DNA of 64,000 nucleotides, taken from Sphingomonas crocodyli (GTDB taxonomy: Bacteria; Pseudomonadota; Alphaproteobacteria; Sphingomonadales; Sphingomonadaceae). How positions within the stretch are numbered: position 1 is the first letter of the stretch; each line of letters starts with the position of its first letter. A program made the translations under genes and the position numbers. The stretch spans positions 124,001-188,000 of the forward strand of contig NZ_SACN01000003.1 of assembly GCF_004005865.1 (NCBI RefSeq), read 5' to 3'. This document shows positions 8,571-17,246 of this stretch, piece after piece. Under the pieces are notes generated by a model. That model saw only the letters and a program-made list of their open reading frames with translations, made no database searches and was not told the DNA's origin.

Positions 8571-9263
8571 GCGCGAATATCCTCTCCCGAGTGACCGTGT
8601 TCGGCCTGGTAGTGCTAACGCGCGAAATCAGCGAGCGTCTCCCGGTCAAGGATAAGGATGTTGTTGCGACTGTCGAGCCATCGGTTGCTCGCGGCGGTCG
8701 ATTGTGGTTCTGATCTTCCAGCAGATTGTTTTGGGGCCGCGACATTCAGCGGAGCCCTGCTGGGCACTCTTCAACTTTTGGAAAACGTTTAAGGTGGCCG
8801 CTCCGACGTAGCGATCGCCGCCTCACAGCGCGCAGGCCTAGCGACGGCGGCCAGACAAAGCCGTTCGGATTGCGACGGCCGCCTGCTCGCTCCAATCTTC
8901 AAGCAAAGTGGCTGAGCGTCGGTTCGCGCCGTGACGCTGATCCACTTTTGTCGGCTCAGCGCCTGCCGGATCTTGCTGTGTTGGCATCGTTTCCCCAATC
9001 GATTGCTACAGCATCGTCCTAGCCTTCGGCGCCTCAACATCTCCGCAATCGAATTGGTGAGCGGGTCGTTAATGCACCTGGTTCGTCATGGGTCTTGCTC
9101 GCGCAAAGCATCTCGGCACGCAGATCGCGGCGGCAGATATGGCTGACATAATAAGCAGTCGCTCGAACGTCTCATCCGACCCACCGTTGGCACCTGCTAA
9201 CGGCCTCTCGGCATCTGCGAGGCATTAACGCCTTTGCAATGCGCCCTGAAATAAGGGTTGCGA

Positions 9264-9446
9264 ATGCGTATTCTATGCTCTTTTGGTCTGCATCGCTTCA
9301 CCGTCCGGTTTGCGACGTTCAATCCGCGTCGCGTTATCCGACGGTGCAAGCGGTGCGGCCTGGTCCAAGTTCGCCACGTCAAGAATAAGAGTAACTGCAG
9401 CGGGCAAGACCTTCCTTGTGACAAAGGGAGTTTCGACCCCCGTTGA
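9264..9446 (+). CDS. small CxxC zinc-ribbon-like protein
   Basis: 60-aa protein, MRILCSFGLHRF then RRCKRCGLVQVRH, with a further pair of Cys near the end. The combination of an early C....H and a later CxxC recalls short phage- or plasmid-type zinc-ribbon proteins of the form LCKLxGHKW...CKRCG. The ATG at 9264 is preferred over the TTG two codons earlier, since the family starts close to the first Cys. No clear ribosome binding site; moderate support. Confidence 0.4.
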   Translation: MRILCSFGLHRFTVRFATFNPRRVIRRCKRCGLVQVRHVKNKSNCSGQDLPCDKGSFDPR

Positions 9447-9624
9447 GCGCCGCCGCTGCTTGTCCAGCGTGATATTGCCGCTCTCGCGTCGCGGAATGGC
9501 GACAGCCATGCTCAGGAAAGGCACCGGACGTGGAGACGCCTTGCTGTATACAGGCGACAGAGGCGGTTCTGTCTCCTGGCAATCTCGAAGAAGCGAAAAG
9601 GTCTGCTCGGCTTCGGTGGTTGGC

Positions 9625-10038
9625 TTAAATCGCCGCGGCGCTCGCAGAGCCCCCGCGGTCGATCAGGGCCTTGATGTCGTCCCCGAGAGACAGTGCGTTG
9701 AACGGCTTTGAGATGACACCGGTGACGTTATCGCCGTTCAATTTTGCGCTGTCACGGTCGTGTATGACTGCCGTTACAAAAATAACGGGAATGCCAGAGC
9801 AACAATGCAGGTCTGACAGCTGACTGGCGACTTCTGGCCCACTGATAGCCGGAAGATTGACGTTTATGAGCGCAAGGTCAAAGACGTCAGTGGTCCCGTG
9901 TAACGCTTCCAGCGCCTCAAGGCCGTTCGTAAAGGTCGTAACGTCAAATTCCGGGTGTCGGCCGAGCGCCATTTCGACAACAAAGCGAATATCATCCTCA
10001 TCCTCAATGAGCAGGGTCTTTATCGCCTCGTTCATCAT
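9625..10038 (-). CDS. single-domain receiver with Asp-to-Asn phospho-site
   Basis: 137-aa CheY-like receiver. The acidic cluster is intact (LLIEDEDD, residues 9-16), as are the TAV segment (strand 4) and the conserved Lys-Pro (ISKPF). The phospho-acceptor aspartate, expected in LxLxD(V/M)xLP, is asparagine (ALINVNLP; N59, codon AAC). Such a protein cannot be phosphorylated in the standard way. It may be a constitutive or ligand-responsive pseudo-receiver. There is no output domain and no adjacent kinase. The start is one of two tandem ATGs; the frame extends upstream without similarity. Confidence 0.8.
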   Translation of the reverse strand: MMNEAIKTLLIEDEDDIRFVVEMALGRHPEFDVTTFTNGLEALEALHGTTDVFDLALINVNLPAISGPEVASQLSDLHCCSGIPVIFVTAVIHDRDSAKLNGDNVTGVISKPFNALSLGDDIKALIDRGGSASAAAI

Positions 10039-10181
10039 CAATGCCTGATCAATTTTCCGCCTGCGGCCATAACATCCGTGCAAATCTTTGTGTCCGCAGT
10101 GCTCATATAGCCAATTCATCGTCGAGCGGCTCGATAATCGGCGGATATGCGGTGCTTCCGGACCGTCAGCGCGAGAGCAGG

Positions 10182-10442
10182 GTGAAAATTTTCAAGCTAT
10201 TCTTTTCTGTCTTTGGGCGAGATGACAAGATCTTGGTGACGCGATGGAAGGACGCCAAGCTTAAATGCATCTTTTCATCGGAAGGGCTGAGCGGACTTAA
10301 GCGGCGGGTCGACGCGCGAGCCTTCAAATGTAAACGTACCCCATTGATTTGGGCACCGATCGCTCAGATCAATTGGCATGCTCCGGACATCTCAAAACCT
10401 TCTCGTAATCATCCTGGCATTGGCCAGCCTGCCGGCCGGTAG
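10182..10442 (+). CDS. possible small hypothetical protein
   Basis: 86-codon frame from a GTG with a purine-rich stretch just upstream. The first 50 residues (KIFKLFFSVFGRDDKILVTRW, then LKCIFSSEGLSGLKRRVDA) look like a small basic protein, while the last 25 overlap the amidohydrolase signal-peptide region. It may be real, with a shorter extent, or spurious. Confidence 0.25.
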   Translation: MKIFKLFFSVFGRDDKILVTRWKDAKLKCIFSSEGLSGLKRRVDARAFKCKRTPLIWAPIAQINWHAPDISKPSRNHPGIGQPAGR

Positions 10443-11748
10443 CGAGGGGATCCGCGCTGAGCCACTCACGCTCTATGCGAATGCGACGCTGATAGATGGC
10501 ACCGGATCCCCTCCCCGTCCCCATCAGGATATTCTTGTTCGAGGCGAGAGGATCATCGCCATAGCATCGCGAGGGCAAATCGCAGATGTGCACGTTCGAA
10601 ACGCCCGTCGCATCGATCTTTCCGGCCAGTTCATCATGCCCGGGCTGATCGATAGCCACGTCCATCTGGCGACCCCACCAGATCCGGCAAAAGCGATGGC
10701 CAGGCTCAGCCGTGCTGTTTACGGCGGCGTGACGGCGGTCAGGGACATGGCGGACGACTTGCGCTCGGTTGCCGAATTGGCGCGCGCGGCGCGTGCGGGC
10801 GAGATTGCTTCACCCGATATCGTCTTCGCAGCAGTGATGGCGGGTCCATCCTTCTTTGCAGATGCAAGGGCCGCTGCGGTCAGCGCTGGCTACATTCCCG
10901 GCACTGCGCCCTGGATGCAGGCCGTCGATAACAGGACCGACTTGCGCGAGGCTGTCGCTATCGCACGAGGAACCGGGGCAAGCGCGATTAAAATCTATGC
11001 AGATCTGGATGGACCTCAGGTCAACGCGATCGCCTCCGAAGCGCGTCGCCAACATATGCACGTCTGGGCACATGGAGCGGTGTTCCCCGCAAGCCCCGCT
11101 GAGATTGTTGCCGCTCGCCCAGAGGTGGTGAGCCACATCTGCTATCTCGCTTACGAACTCGAGCCGGTCATGCCGGCCGCCTACGAACGTCGCATTGCCG
11201 TCAGTCCGGCATTGCCCAAAGGCGATGACGACCCGGTGATTGGTCGCCTCTACGAAGCCATGCGGCGGCAGGGCACGATTATCGACGCGACCGGCAGCCT
11301 GTTCGTGCGCGCCGAGGCGCAACGTCGAACACTACCGCAGCGTCGCCCGCTTCGCTGCAATGCCAGCCAGACGATCCGGCTGACGCGCCAGGCTGTTCGC
11401 GCCGGCGTGCCGATTTCTACAGGCACCGACTATGAGACCGATCTCTCATCTTTATGGCCCGAAGTCCATGACGAGCTTTTCTATCTGACCAGAGACGTCG
11501 GCATGAAGCCCCTCGAGGTGATCCGCGCAGCCACTCTGGTGGGCGCACAGGCGGCCGGGCAAATCGATGAAATGGGAACGGTTGCGTCTGGTAAGCTCGC
11601 CAATTTCATTGTGCTGTCGCAAGACCCCTCGATCGATATTGGCAACATTCGAGCGATAATCATGACGGTGAAGCGGGGCCGGCCCTATCGTCGCGCGGAT
11701 TATCGCCCCGCGTCCCGAGCAAAGATTGCAGATCAGATCGCCGAATGA
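10378..11748 (+). CDS. exported metal-dependent amidohydrolase
   Basis: 456-aa enzyme with a signal peptide (residues 1-27, LLVIILALASLPA). The metal-dependent amidohydrolase fold follows: N-terminal strand LTLYANATLIDGTG, HVH at residues 94-96 in PGLIDSHVHLA, a likely carbamylated lysine in AIKIYAD, metal histidines in HVWAHG and VVSHICY, and the catalytic aspartate in GTDYE. The C-terminal block GTVASGKLANFIVLSQDP is typical of imidazolonepropionase/Xaa-Pro dipeptidase-like members. It probably hydrolyses a cyclic amide or dipeptide in the periplasm. A strong hairpin follows its stop. Confidence 0.85.
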   Translation: MLRTSQNLLVIILALASLPAGSEGIRAEPLTLYANATLIDGTGSPPRPHQDILVRGERIIAIASRGQIADVHVRNARRIDLSGQFIMPGLIDSHVHLATPPDPAKAMARLSRAVYGGVTAVRDMADDLRSVAELARAARAGEIASPDIVFAAVMAGPSFFADARAAAVSAGYIPGTAPWMQAVDNRTDLREAVAIARGTGASAIKIYADLDGPQVNAIASEARRQHMHVWAHGAVFPASPAEIVAARPEVVSHICYLAYELEPVMPAAYERRIAVSPALPKGDDDPVIGRLYEAMRRQGTIIDATGSLFVRAEAQRRTLPQRRPLRCNASQTIRLTRQAVRAGVPISTGTDYETDLSSLWPEVHDELFYLTRDVGMKPLEVIRAATLVGAQAAGQIDEMGTVASGKLANFIVLSQDPSIDIGNIRAIIMTVKRGRPYRRADYRPASRAKIADQIAE

Positions 11749-11832
11749 GCAAAACGTCCTTTGTGATCGAGCATGCTCGTCATCACTTGCGCGACGACTG
11801 GGCCGAGAAGATTTTCGGCTCGTTTGAAGGAG

Positions 11833-11865
11833 GCCCGGCCTTCCCGAAAATCGGGAAGGCCGGGC
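11833..11865. terminator. 15-bp hairpin after the amidohydrolase gene
   Basis: Perfect 15-bp GC-rich stem (GCCCGGCCTTCCCGA and complement) with an AAA loop, 85 bp after the amidohydrolase stop. No T-tract follows, but position and stability fit an intrinsic terminator. Confidence 0.6.
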
Positions 11866-12071
11866 AGGTGAGACCGCCGGTCGCCCCGGGGTCTTTGGGT
11901 CGCATTGCACCGATGCCAGCCCCGTTCATGTGCGTCCGTGATGACGGTCACGGATTCTTGCCATGCTGCAGGAAAGTCTCGACTGGGCTATCGCAATCCG
12001 ACCGGAGTGGCGATAGTTGATTTCCCACAAGGTAGCCTCGCTGATATAGTGGCGGACGGGGGAGCGGCATC

Positions 12072-12725
12072 GTGCTCAAAGAGGAATGGCGCAGCGCTGT
12101 TTCAGCCGTCTTCGGCTGCAATGATGCTATTGCGTCAAATCTTGTCAGGGATATGAGCCACACCGCATTTTCACACAATGTGGTGATCGCGCATCAAGGC
12201 GACCCGTCGGAACATTGCTGGCTCATTCTGGACGGCAGCGTGCGGATCCAATTGATCAGTTGCGACGGCCAGCGCGCGCAGCTGGCCTATCATGGTCCAG
12301 GGGAGGTCTTTGGTGCTTATCCCGACGTCACCACGCATCGCGCTGACATCATCACGAGTGGTGACACCGAGGTCTTGCGGATAGCGACCTCGACCATCGC
12401 GGCAGTTGCGGCCGATCATGCGTCGGTCGCCTATGGACTGAGCCGGCTTTTCGCCCGTCAACTCGATATGGCGCTCGATCGAATGGCCGCACGTGCAACC
12501 TTGACCGCGGCCGGACGCGTCTACTCCGAACTGATGCGCCTCGTTGACGCCGATAATATCATCAGTCTGGTCCCAACGGTCACAGCGCTGGCAATGGGCG
12601 CAAACACGTCGCGCGAGACTGCCTCGCGCGCGATTACAGCGCTCGAGCGCCGCGGGATTGTAAAGCGCGACGGCCAGATGATGACGGTCCAGGCGCCCCG
12701 AATGCTCAAGGAATTGATCTTCTGA
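12072..12725 (+). CDS. Crp/Fnr-family transcription regulator
   Basis: 217-aa regulator from a GTG start with GGGGAGCGG upstream. Residues about 15-120 form a cyclic-nucleotide-binding-type barrel (HQGDPSEHCWLILDGSVRIQL; YHGPGEVFGAYPDV). The C-terminal part is a Crp-type winged helix-turn-helix (ALAMGANTSRETASRAITALERRGIV). No Fnr-type cysteine cluster is present, so the effector is not an iron-sulfur cluster. It may respond to cAMP or another small ligand. Target genes unknown; it stands alone between the amidohydrolase and the acyltransferase. Confidence 0.88.
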   Translation: MLKEEWRSAVSAVFGCNDAIASNLVRDMSHTAFSHNVVIAHQGDPSEHCWLILDGSVRIQLISCDGQRAQLAYHGPGEVFGAYPDVTTHRADIITSGDTEVLRIATSTIAAVAADHASVAYGLSRLFARQLDMALDRMAARATLTAAGRVYSELMRLVDADNIISLVPTVTALAMGANTSRETASRAITALERRGIVKRDGQMMTVQAPRMLKELIF

Positions 12726-12883
12726 TCGGCGCCCCCCGTCTCAATCGCGGGCCAAGATCCTTCAAAGATATAGAGAGGGCTTTGCGGCTTGTGATGCCAG
12801 TCCTGATCGACCTCGGATGATCCTGATCAGATTCGAAACTCGGAGTCATGATTTGGCAATCGCTACCAGGATCGGCTTGGTTG

Positions 12884-14029
12884 CTAGGGTGCCGCGATTT
12901 GCTCAGCGCTCGTAGATCGGCCGGCGTTCCGATTGAAAAAACGGCCTATCAGGCGTTTCCCGAGTGCGTTTCCGCGCTCCTCGATTTGCGTAAATCCAAT
13001 CCAGGCAAGGGCATAGCTCAGCACCGCGACGGCCGGAAACACCACGGCGAACCGCTCAAGCGGGCTCAAGCCTTGCCCGAACGCATCAATCGCCCATGCA
13101 GCGAAGCGATGAAGTAATAGCAGATGGATGAGGTAGACGCCGTATGAGACGTCGCCCAGCCAGCGCAGCGGGGCCGACCCAAGTCCATTCGAAACGTATC
13201 TGATCACCACGACGCGCTGCCAGTGCACCAGGCCGAAGAACCCGACTACCAGAAGCTCCCGTACGATCCGGTGCTTAAGGTCTCCCTCACCCACGGGCAG
13301 GACAGCCAGCACCGCCACCAGGGCGAACTCGGCAACCAACATCTTACCGCTTGCTTTCTGAGCGGCGGCAATCAGCATCCCGCATAGAAACAGGTGCATT
13401 TTAAGCGGCAGGAAAGACGGCATTGGATAATGCACGCCTGCGCTCTTCAGTGCCAAAACGACTGCAATGGATCCGAGCGCGAGAATGATGCCAGTCGCTA
13501 TCCATCCGATCCGTCGCTGCAGCAAAATTATTAAAGGGAAGACGGCGTAGAACTGCATCTCAAGCCCGAGACTCCAGTCCGGCAACGGCGTACGATAAGC
13601 GTACTCAGGGAGCAGCCCAAACACGAACGTGATGTGCGCCACGATATTCGTGATGCTTGCATCGAGGTACCGCGCTGGAGCCTGAGGTACCGCACCGAGA
13701 AAATTATCGATGAGCGTCCTATCGGCGAAAATCGCAGGTCCGAAATACAATGCGGGGATCAGCAGGACGTAGAAGAGCGGCGCTAAACGGAAAAGTCGCC
13801 GCAGCCAGAAAGACGCCCAGGTGGCTGGCTTACCCCAATCTTCCTTCGTCTCGCGAAGGTGAAATTGGAACACCATCAGGAACCCTGACAGCAGGATGAA
13901 AAGATCGACGCCAAGATCTGGTTGGGCGAGGATCGGCAAGCGAAGCCCGGTGAGGATCATTGTGTGACCCACCAACACCCACAGGGCGGCCAAGCCCCGA
14001 AGGCCATCCAAACAAGCCACCCGTGTCAT
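12884..14029 (-). CDS. membrane acyltransferase family 3 (OafA/YrhL-like)
   Basis: 381-aa integral membrane protein with about ten hydrophobic helices. The start MTRVACLDGLRGLAALWVLVGH carries the conserved R(x10)H of acyltransferase-3 enzymes. Next come DLFILLSGFLM and FWLRRLFRLAPLFYV, all family hallmarks. Such enzymes O-acetylate or acylate surface polysaccharides, lipopolysaccharide or peptidoglycan from the cytoplasmic side of the inner membrane. No polysaccharide gene cluster adjoins. Confidence 0.88.
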   Translation of the reverse strand: MTRVACLDGLRGLAALWVLVGHTMILTGLRLPILAQPDLGVDLFILLSGFLMVFQFHLRETKEDWGKPATWASFWLRRLFRLAPLFYVLLIPALYFGPAIFADRTLIDNFLGAVPQAPARYLDASITNIVAHITFVFGLLPEYAYRTPLPDWSLGLEMQFYAVFPLIILLQRRIGWIATGIILALGSIAVVLALKSAGVHYPMPSFLPLKMHLFLCGMLIAAAQKASGKMLVAEFALVAVLAVLPVGEGDLKHRIVRELLVVGFFGLVHWQRVVVIRYVSNGLGSAPLRWLGDVSYGVYLIHLLLLHRFAAWAIDAFGQGLSPLERFAVVFPAVAVLSYALAWIGFTQIEERGNALGKRLIGRFFNRNAGRSTSAEQIAAP

Positions 14030-14262
14030 TCGCAGACCCCGCTATCGAAGGGAGGCTGCCAATCTGCGTTCGCAAGCCAACCAAAATGCTGTGCCGCAGC
14101 ATAGATTGCCGATTGGGCAGTATCAAACGATATCGGGGGTTAGGAACGCTTACTATCGATCCGGCATGTGACGCGGAATTGAAGAGGGTGTCACAACCAG
14201 CGTCCGCCGCAAACGATCGTTGCCGCTGCAAATCGCGGTGACCTTCACGATTCAAGCCCGCT

Positions 14263-14532
14263 CTAGTGGTTCCGCGCAGGTATTGCCCTCGACTTAATGG
14301 CGGATTGGAACCACACTGACAACTCTTCACCAGTGGCGACAGCTTGGACACATTGATGACGTCTCGTCGGGGGAAAGTGGCTCGTCGCAAAGGGAGCATT
14401 CCCGATGGGTTTGCCGAAGTCGCGCGGCTTTGATATTCTGATCGGCCCAAGAAAAATAGCATTAACAACTGCGCCAGTTGCCTTGATAAGAGGCTGTAGC
14501 GACACACCTACAATGCGATCGAAGATAGACAT
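14263..14532 (-). CDS. small hypothetical protein with strong RBS
   Basis: 89-aa frame preceded by an excellent AAGGTGAGG ribosome binding site 1-2 nt from the ATG region. The N-terminal 35 residues (MSIFDRIVGVSLQPLIKA, then VVNAIFLGP) are amphipathic to hydrophobic. The rest is unremarkable. Not recognised. Its good translation signal is the main argument. Confidence 0.4.
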   Translation of the reverse strand: MSIFDRIVGVSLQPLIKATGAVVNAIFLGPIRISKPRDFGKPIGNAPFATSHFPPTRRHQCVQAVATGEELSVWFQSAIKSRAIPARNH

Positions 14533-14670
14533 GCCTCACCTTTTTTATATCTGAAGGCGGCGTGCCATCTTCCTAACTAGAATTCAAATGCAAGATAGCC
14601 ACTTTATCCCAAATTGGAGCAATATCACTGAGCAAGAGGCAATTTCGCATCTTACCCCGGTATTAGCTTA

Positions 14671-15549
14671 GAGGCTGTTTGGACAATCAGCTGATGGGGT
14701 TGCGCAACTGGCGTGTGGCTGATTCAGGCTTTGCATGTGGACGCAGCGAAGCCGGGGGCGAATGGCCCGGATTGCCAGAGAGACGAAGCGCTATCCGAGC
14801 GATCTGACCGACGAGGAGTGGGATCGCTTGGCGCAGTCGATGCCCAAGCCCGGTCATCGAGGGCGTCCACGTGAAGTCGACTTTCGCGAGGTGATCAACG
14901 CCGTGCGCTATTTTGTCCGTTCTGGCTGTGGTTGGCGCATGTTGCCGGTCCATTTCGGTGCTTGGCAGACGGTCTATGGCTGGTTTCGGGAACTGGCGCG
15001 CCGGTTCCTGTTTCAGACGATCTACGACATCGAACTGATGCTCGCGAGCGCCAAGGGCGAGAGGCCAGTCCGGGCGCGGCGGTGATCGACAGCCAGTCGG
15101 CTAAGGCGCCCTCGGCGCAAGAGCGTGGATTCGACGCTGGAGAAGATTGTCGGGCGCAAGCGACACATCGCCGCCGATACCGCTGGAAGGTTGCTGATGG
15201 TCAACCTGACCACTGCAGATATTTCGGACAGCGCCGGCGCCCAGACCATCCTCGATTGCGTCCGCAGGCGCTGGCCCTGGGTAAGCATCTCTTTGGCGAT
15301 GGCGCCTACTAGCCTCAAGCTCATAGGCAAGGCCAGCTATCTGGACTTCGTGGTGAAGGTCGTCCGAGGCAGCGATCAGTAGCAGGGCTTCAAGGTGCTG
15401 CCGACGCGCTGGGTCGTGGAGCGGACCTTTGACTATATCGCGCCGATTGGTCCGGGACTATGAGAAGCGGATCGACGTTTCGCAGGCCATTATACTCGTT
15501 GCAATGGGCGGCAATCTTCTGCGCCGAAATGCTTATCCCTGATTTCACA
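14671..15549 (+). mobile_element. truncated IS5-family element
   Basis: The left end starts GAGGCTGTTTGGACAA after TTA, followed 90 bp later by an IS5-type transposase. The right inverted repeat is missing: IS sequence stops at about 15549 and runs straight into a relic of a fic gene. The element is therefore a one-ended remnant. A second copy of the left-end motif lies at 45843. Confidence 0.8.
14762..15540 (+). pseudogene. IS5-family transposase, frameshifted
   Basis: The N-terminal half is intact in one frame (YPSDLTDEEWDRLAQSMP; RGRPREVDFREVINAVRY; GCGWRMLP). It ends with a stop at 15085. The central part (GRKRHIAADTAGRLLMVNL) and the C-terminal block (GFKVLPTRWVVERTF) are in another frame, with a further stop at 15380. 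The catalytic DDE region is disrupted: the expected FADGAY reads out of frame as FGDGAY. Inactive. Confidence 0.85.
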
Positions 15550-15706
15550 ACCGGACCCTCAGTGCCGCGAATTATGTCAGCATCAGCGCCGCCGTGCGCG
15601 ACACGGCCCACGCGACCTGCAAGACCATATTGAGGCGCGCATTCCCACCGCCACTGGCCCGCCCAAATCCACACGTTATTATTTGACGCTCGGCAAGGGC
15701 GGCTGA
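15546..15706 (+). pseudogene. 3' relic of a second fic gene
   Basis: Translated across frames, this reads LSAANYVSIS, then a run of mismatches, and finally STRYYLTLGKGG before a stop. It mirrors the last 50 codons of the intact Fic protein downstream (LSAANYISISGAARAT ... STRYHLALDAGY). The IS5 remnant abuts it directly at its 5' side, so the rest of this copy was lost with the IS insertion or a deletion. Confidence 0.75.
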
Positions 15707-15726
15707 TCGCAGGCAGGATTGTGGCG
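15707..15726 (+). repeat. 20-bp direct repeat, copy 1 (flanks fic)
   Basis: TCGCAGGCAGGATTGTGGCG directly follows the stop of the fic relic. It matches 19 of 20 bases with the sequence at 16959-16978, downstream of the intact fic gene. The two repeats are 1.25 kb apart and bracket one fic unit, consistent with an ancient tandem duplication. Confidence 0.7.
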
Positions 15727-15801
15727 CTATGAGGCATGCATATTGGATTTATACCTCAAAATATGCCAATATCTGAGTTATAAGAATGGCACTTTTAGCT
15801 C

Positions 15802-16914
15802 ATGGTATGGAATTGGCAGCATCCCGATTGGCCCGCCCTCCGCTGGGATAGTTCCGCATTGGCAATGCTCGAAGCGCAATTCCTGCTTCGCGCTGGCGTC
15901 CAGATCGGCTCGGTCAGGCATTTTGATGCCGATGTGCATCGCTCCATCACCATTGAGGTGCTGACGGGCGAGGCGCTCAAGACGTCCGAAATCGAAGGCG
16001 AAATCCTGAACCGCGACAGCGTTCAGTCTTCGATCCTCCGACAGTTTGGGCTGACCACCGGCAATCGGCGTGTCCAGCCCACCGAGCGCGGCATCGCCAA
16101 TATGATGGTCGATCTTTATCGGCACTATGACTCGCCGCTCACCCATGACAGCCTGCACGGCTGGCATCGCATGATCGCGAGCGGACGCACGGACATCAAG
16201 GACATTGGCACCTACCGGAGCCATGACGATCCCATGCAAGTGGCATCGGGACCGATACATAAACCCAAGGTCCATTTCGAGGCTCCGCCATCCGCCGAAA
16301 TGACCGTGCAGATGGCTGGTTTCTTGCAATGGTTCGCGAGCAGCGCGCCGGATGGAGATAAGCCATTGCCGCCGCTTACGCGCGCAGGTCTGGCGCATCT
16401 CTACTTCGTCAGCATCCACCCTTACGAGGACGGCAACGGGCGGATTTCGCGAGCGCTTGCGGTCAAGGCGCTTGCCCAGGCCATAGGCCAACCCGCCTTG
16501 TTGGCCTTGTCCCATGTCATTCAACGGAAGCGCCCAGCCTATTATGATGCGCTCGAGGCAAACAATAAGGGCGTCGAGATCACCGGCTGGCTGACATATT
16601 TCGCGCAAATCGTGCTCGACGCGCTCGACACCACGCAAGTCCTGATCGACTTCCTGATTGCGAAAGCGAAATTCTATGACCGCGCGCGCGGTGCGATCAA
16701 CGAACGGCAGGAGCGCGTGATCGAACGGATGTGTCGCGAAGGCCCGGACGGCTTCACGGGTGGGCTCAGCGCCGCGAACTATATCAGCATTAGTGGTGCT
16801 GCCCGCGCCACGGCTACGCGCGACCTACAAGATCTTGTTAAGAAGCGCCTTCTCACCGTCGCCGGCGCTCTCAAATCTACGCGTTATCATCTTGCTCTCG
16901 ATGCGGGCTATTAG
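15802..16914 (+). CDS. fic: Fic-family AMPylase with N-terminal inhibitory helix
   Basis: 370-aa Fic enzyme. The N-terminal domain starts MVWNWQHPDWP, typical of DUF4172-containing Fic proteins. An inhibitory motif TSEIEGE (residues 61-67, consensus S/TxxxEG) should occlude the ATP site, which makes this a class II (self-inhibited) Fic. The catalytic motif HPYEDGNGRISR starts at His206 and is complete. The C-terminal 60 residues form a winged helix (SAANYISISGAARATATRDLQDL), suggesting DNA binding and autoregulation. Expected activity is transfer of AMP to a hydroxyl of a target protein. AT-rich DNA upstream (15730-15800) probably holds the promoter. Confidence 0.9.
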   Translation: MVWNWQHPDWPALRWDSSALAMLEAQFLLRAGVQIGSVRHFDADVHRSITIEVLTGEALKTSEIEGEILNRDSVQSSILRQFGLTTGNRRVQPTERGIANMMVDLYRHYDSPLTHDSLHGWHRMIASGRTDIKDIGTYRSHDDPMQVASGPIHKPKVHFEAPPSAEMTVQMAGFLQWFASSAPDGDKPLPPLTRAGLAHLYFVSIHPYEDGNGRISRALAVKALAQAIGQPALLALSHVIQRKRPAYYDALEANNKGVEITGWLTYFAQIVLDALDTTQVLIDFLIAKAKFYDRARGAINERQERVIERMCREGPDGFTGGLSAANYISISGAARATATRDLQDLVKKRLLTVAGALKSTRYHLALDAGY

Positions 16915-16941
16915 CTTTCGGCGGGATGAGAGAAGCGCGCG

Positions 16942-17178
16942 TCAACCCAAGCGATCAATCGCAGGCAGGATTGGGGCGTGTCCAAAGTGGATACGATAGT
17001 CCCGCGTTGTTTCCCAAGGACGCAAATCTTCCTCGTTCATCTGCGCATCGGCGCCAATCTGAATATCTTCGCGCGGCCTTAGGTCGACGATCCCGGCGAT
17101 CATCTCTTGCAGCGGCCCATCTTTGGCGCAGGGGTGTCTAAGGGCATGGTGAGCCCGCGCGATCACGCGCTGCACCAT
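16942..17178 (-). CDS. possible small hypothetical protein
   Basis: 78-codon frame between fic and the TPR gene, in the same direction as the long minus-strand operon and 68 bp after it. Composition is protein-like (MVQRVIARAHHALRH; DLRPREDIQIGADAQMNEEDLRPW). Its 3' end runs over the second copy of the 20-bp repeat. No family recognised. Confidence 0.3.
   Translation of the reverse strand: MVQRVIARAHHALRHPCAKDGPLQEMIAGIVDLRPREDIQIGADAQMNEEDLRPWETTRDYRIHFGHAPILPAIDRLG
16959..16978 (+). repeat. 20-bp direct repeat, copy 2
   Basis: TCGCAGGCAGGATTGGGGCG, the partner of 15707-15726, located 45 bp after the intact fic stop. Confidence 0.7.
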
Positions 17179-17246
17179 GCTCCATATCGGGTTCCATCCT
17201 CAGATTTGGAACAGATGTCCGAAGTGGCGCGATCAAGGCGCACCCA

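Noticed and set aside
9089..9229. Plus-strand 46-codon frame starting MGLARAKHLGTQ
   Set aside because: No ribosome binding site and no similarity; likely chance in GC-rich DNA.
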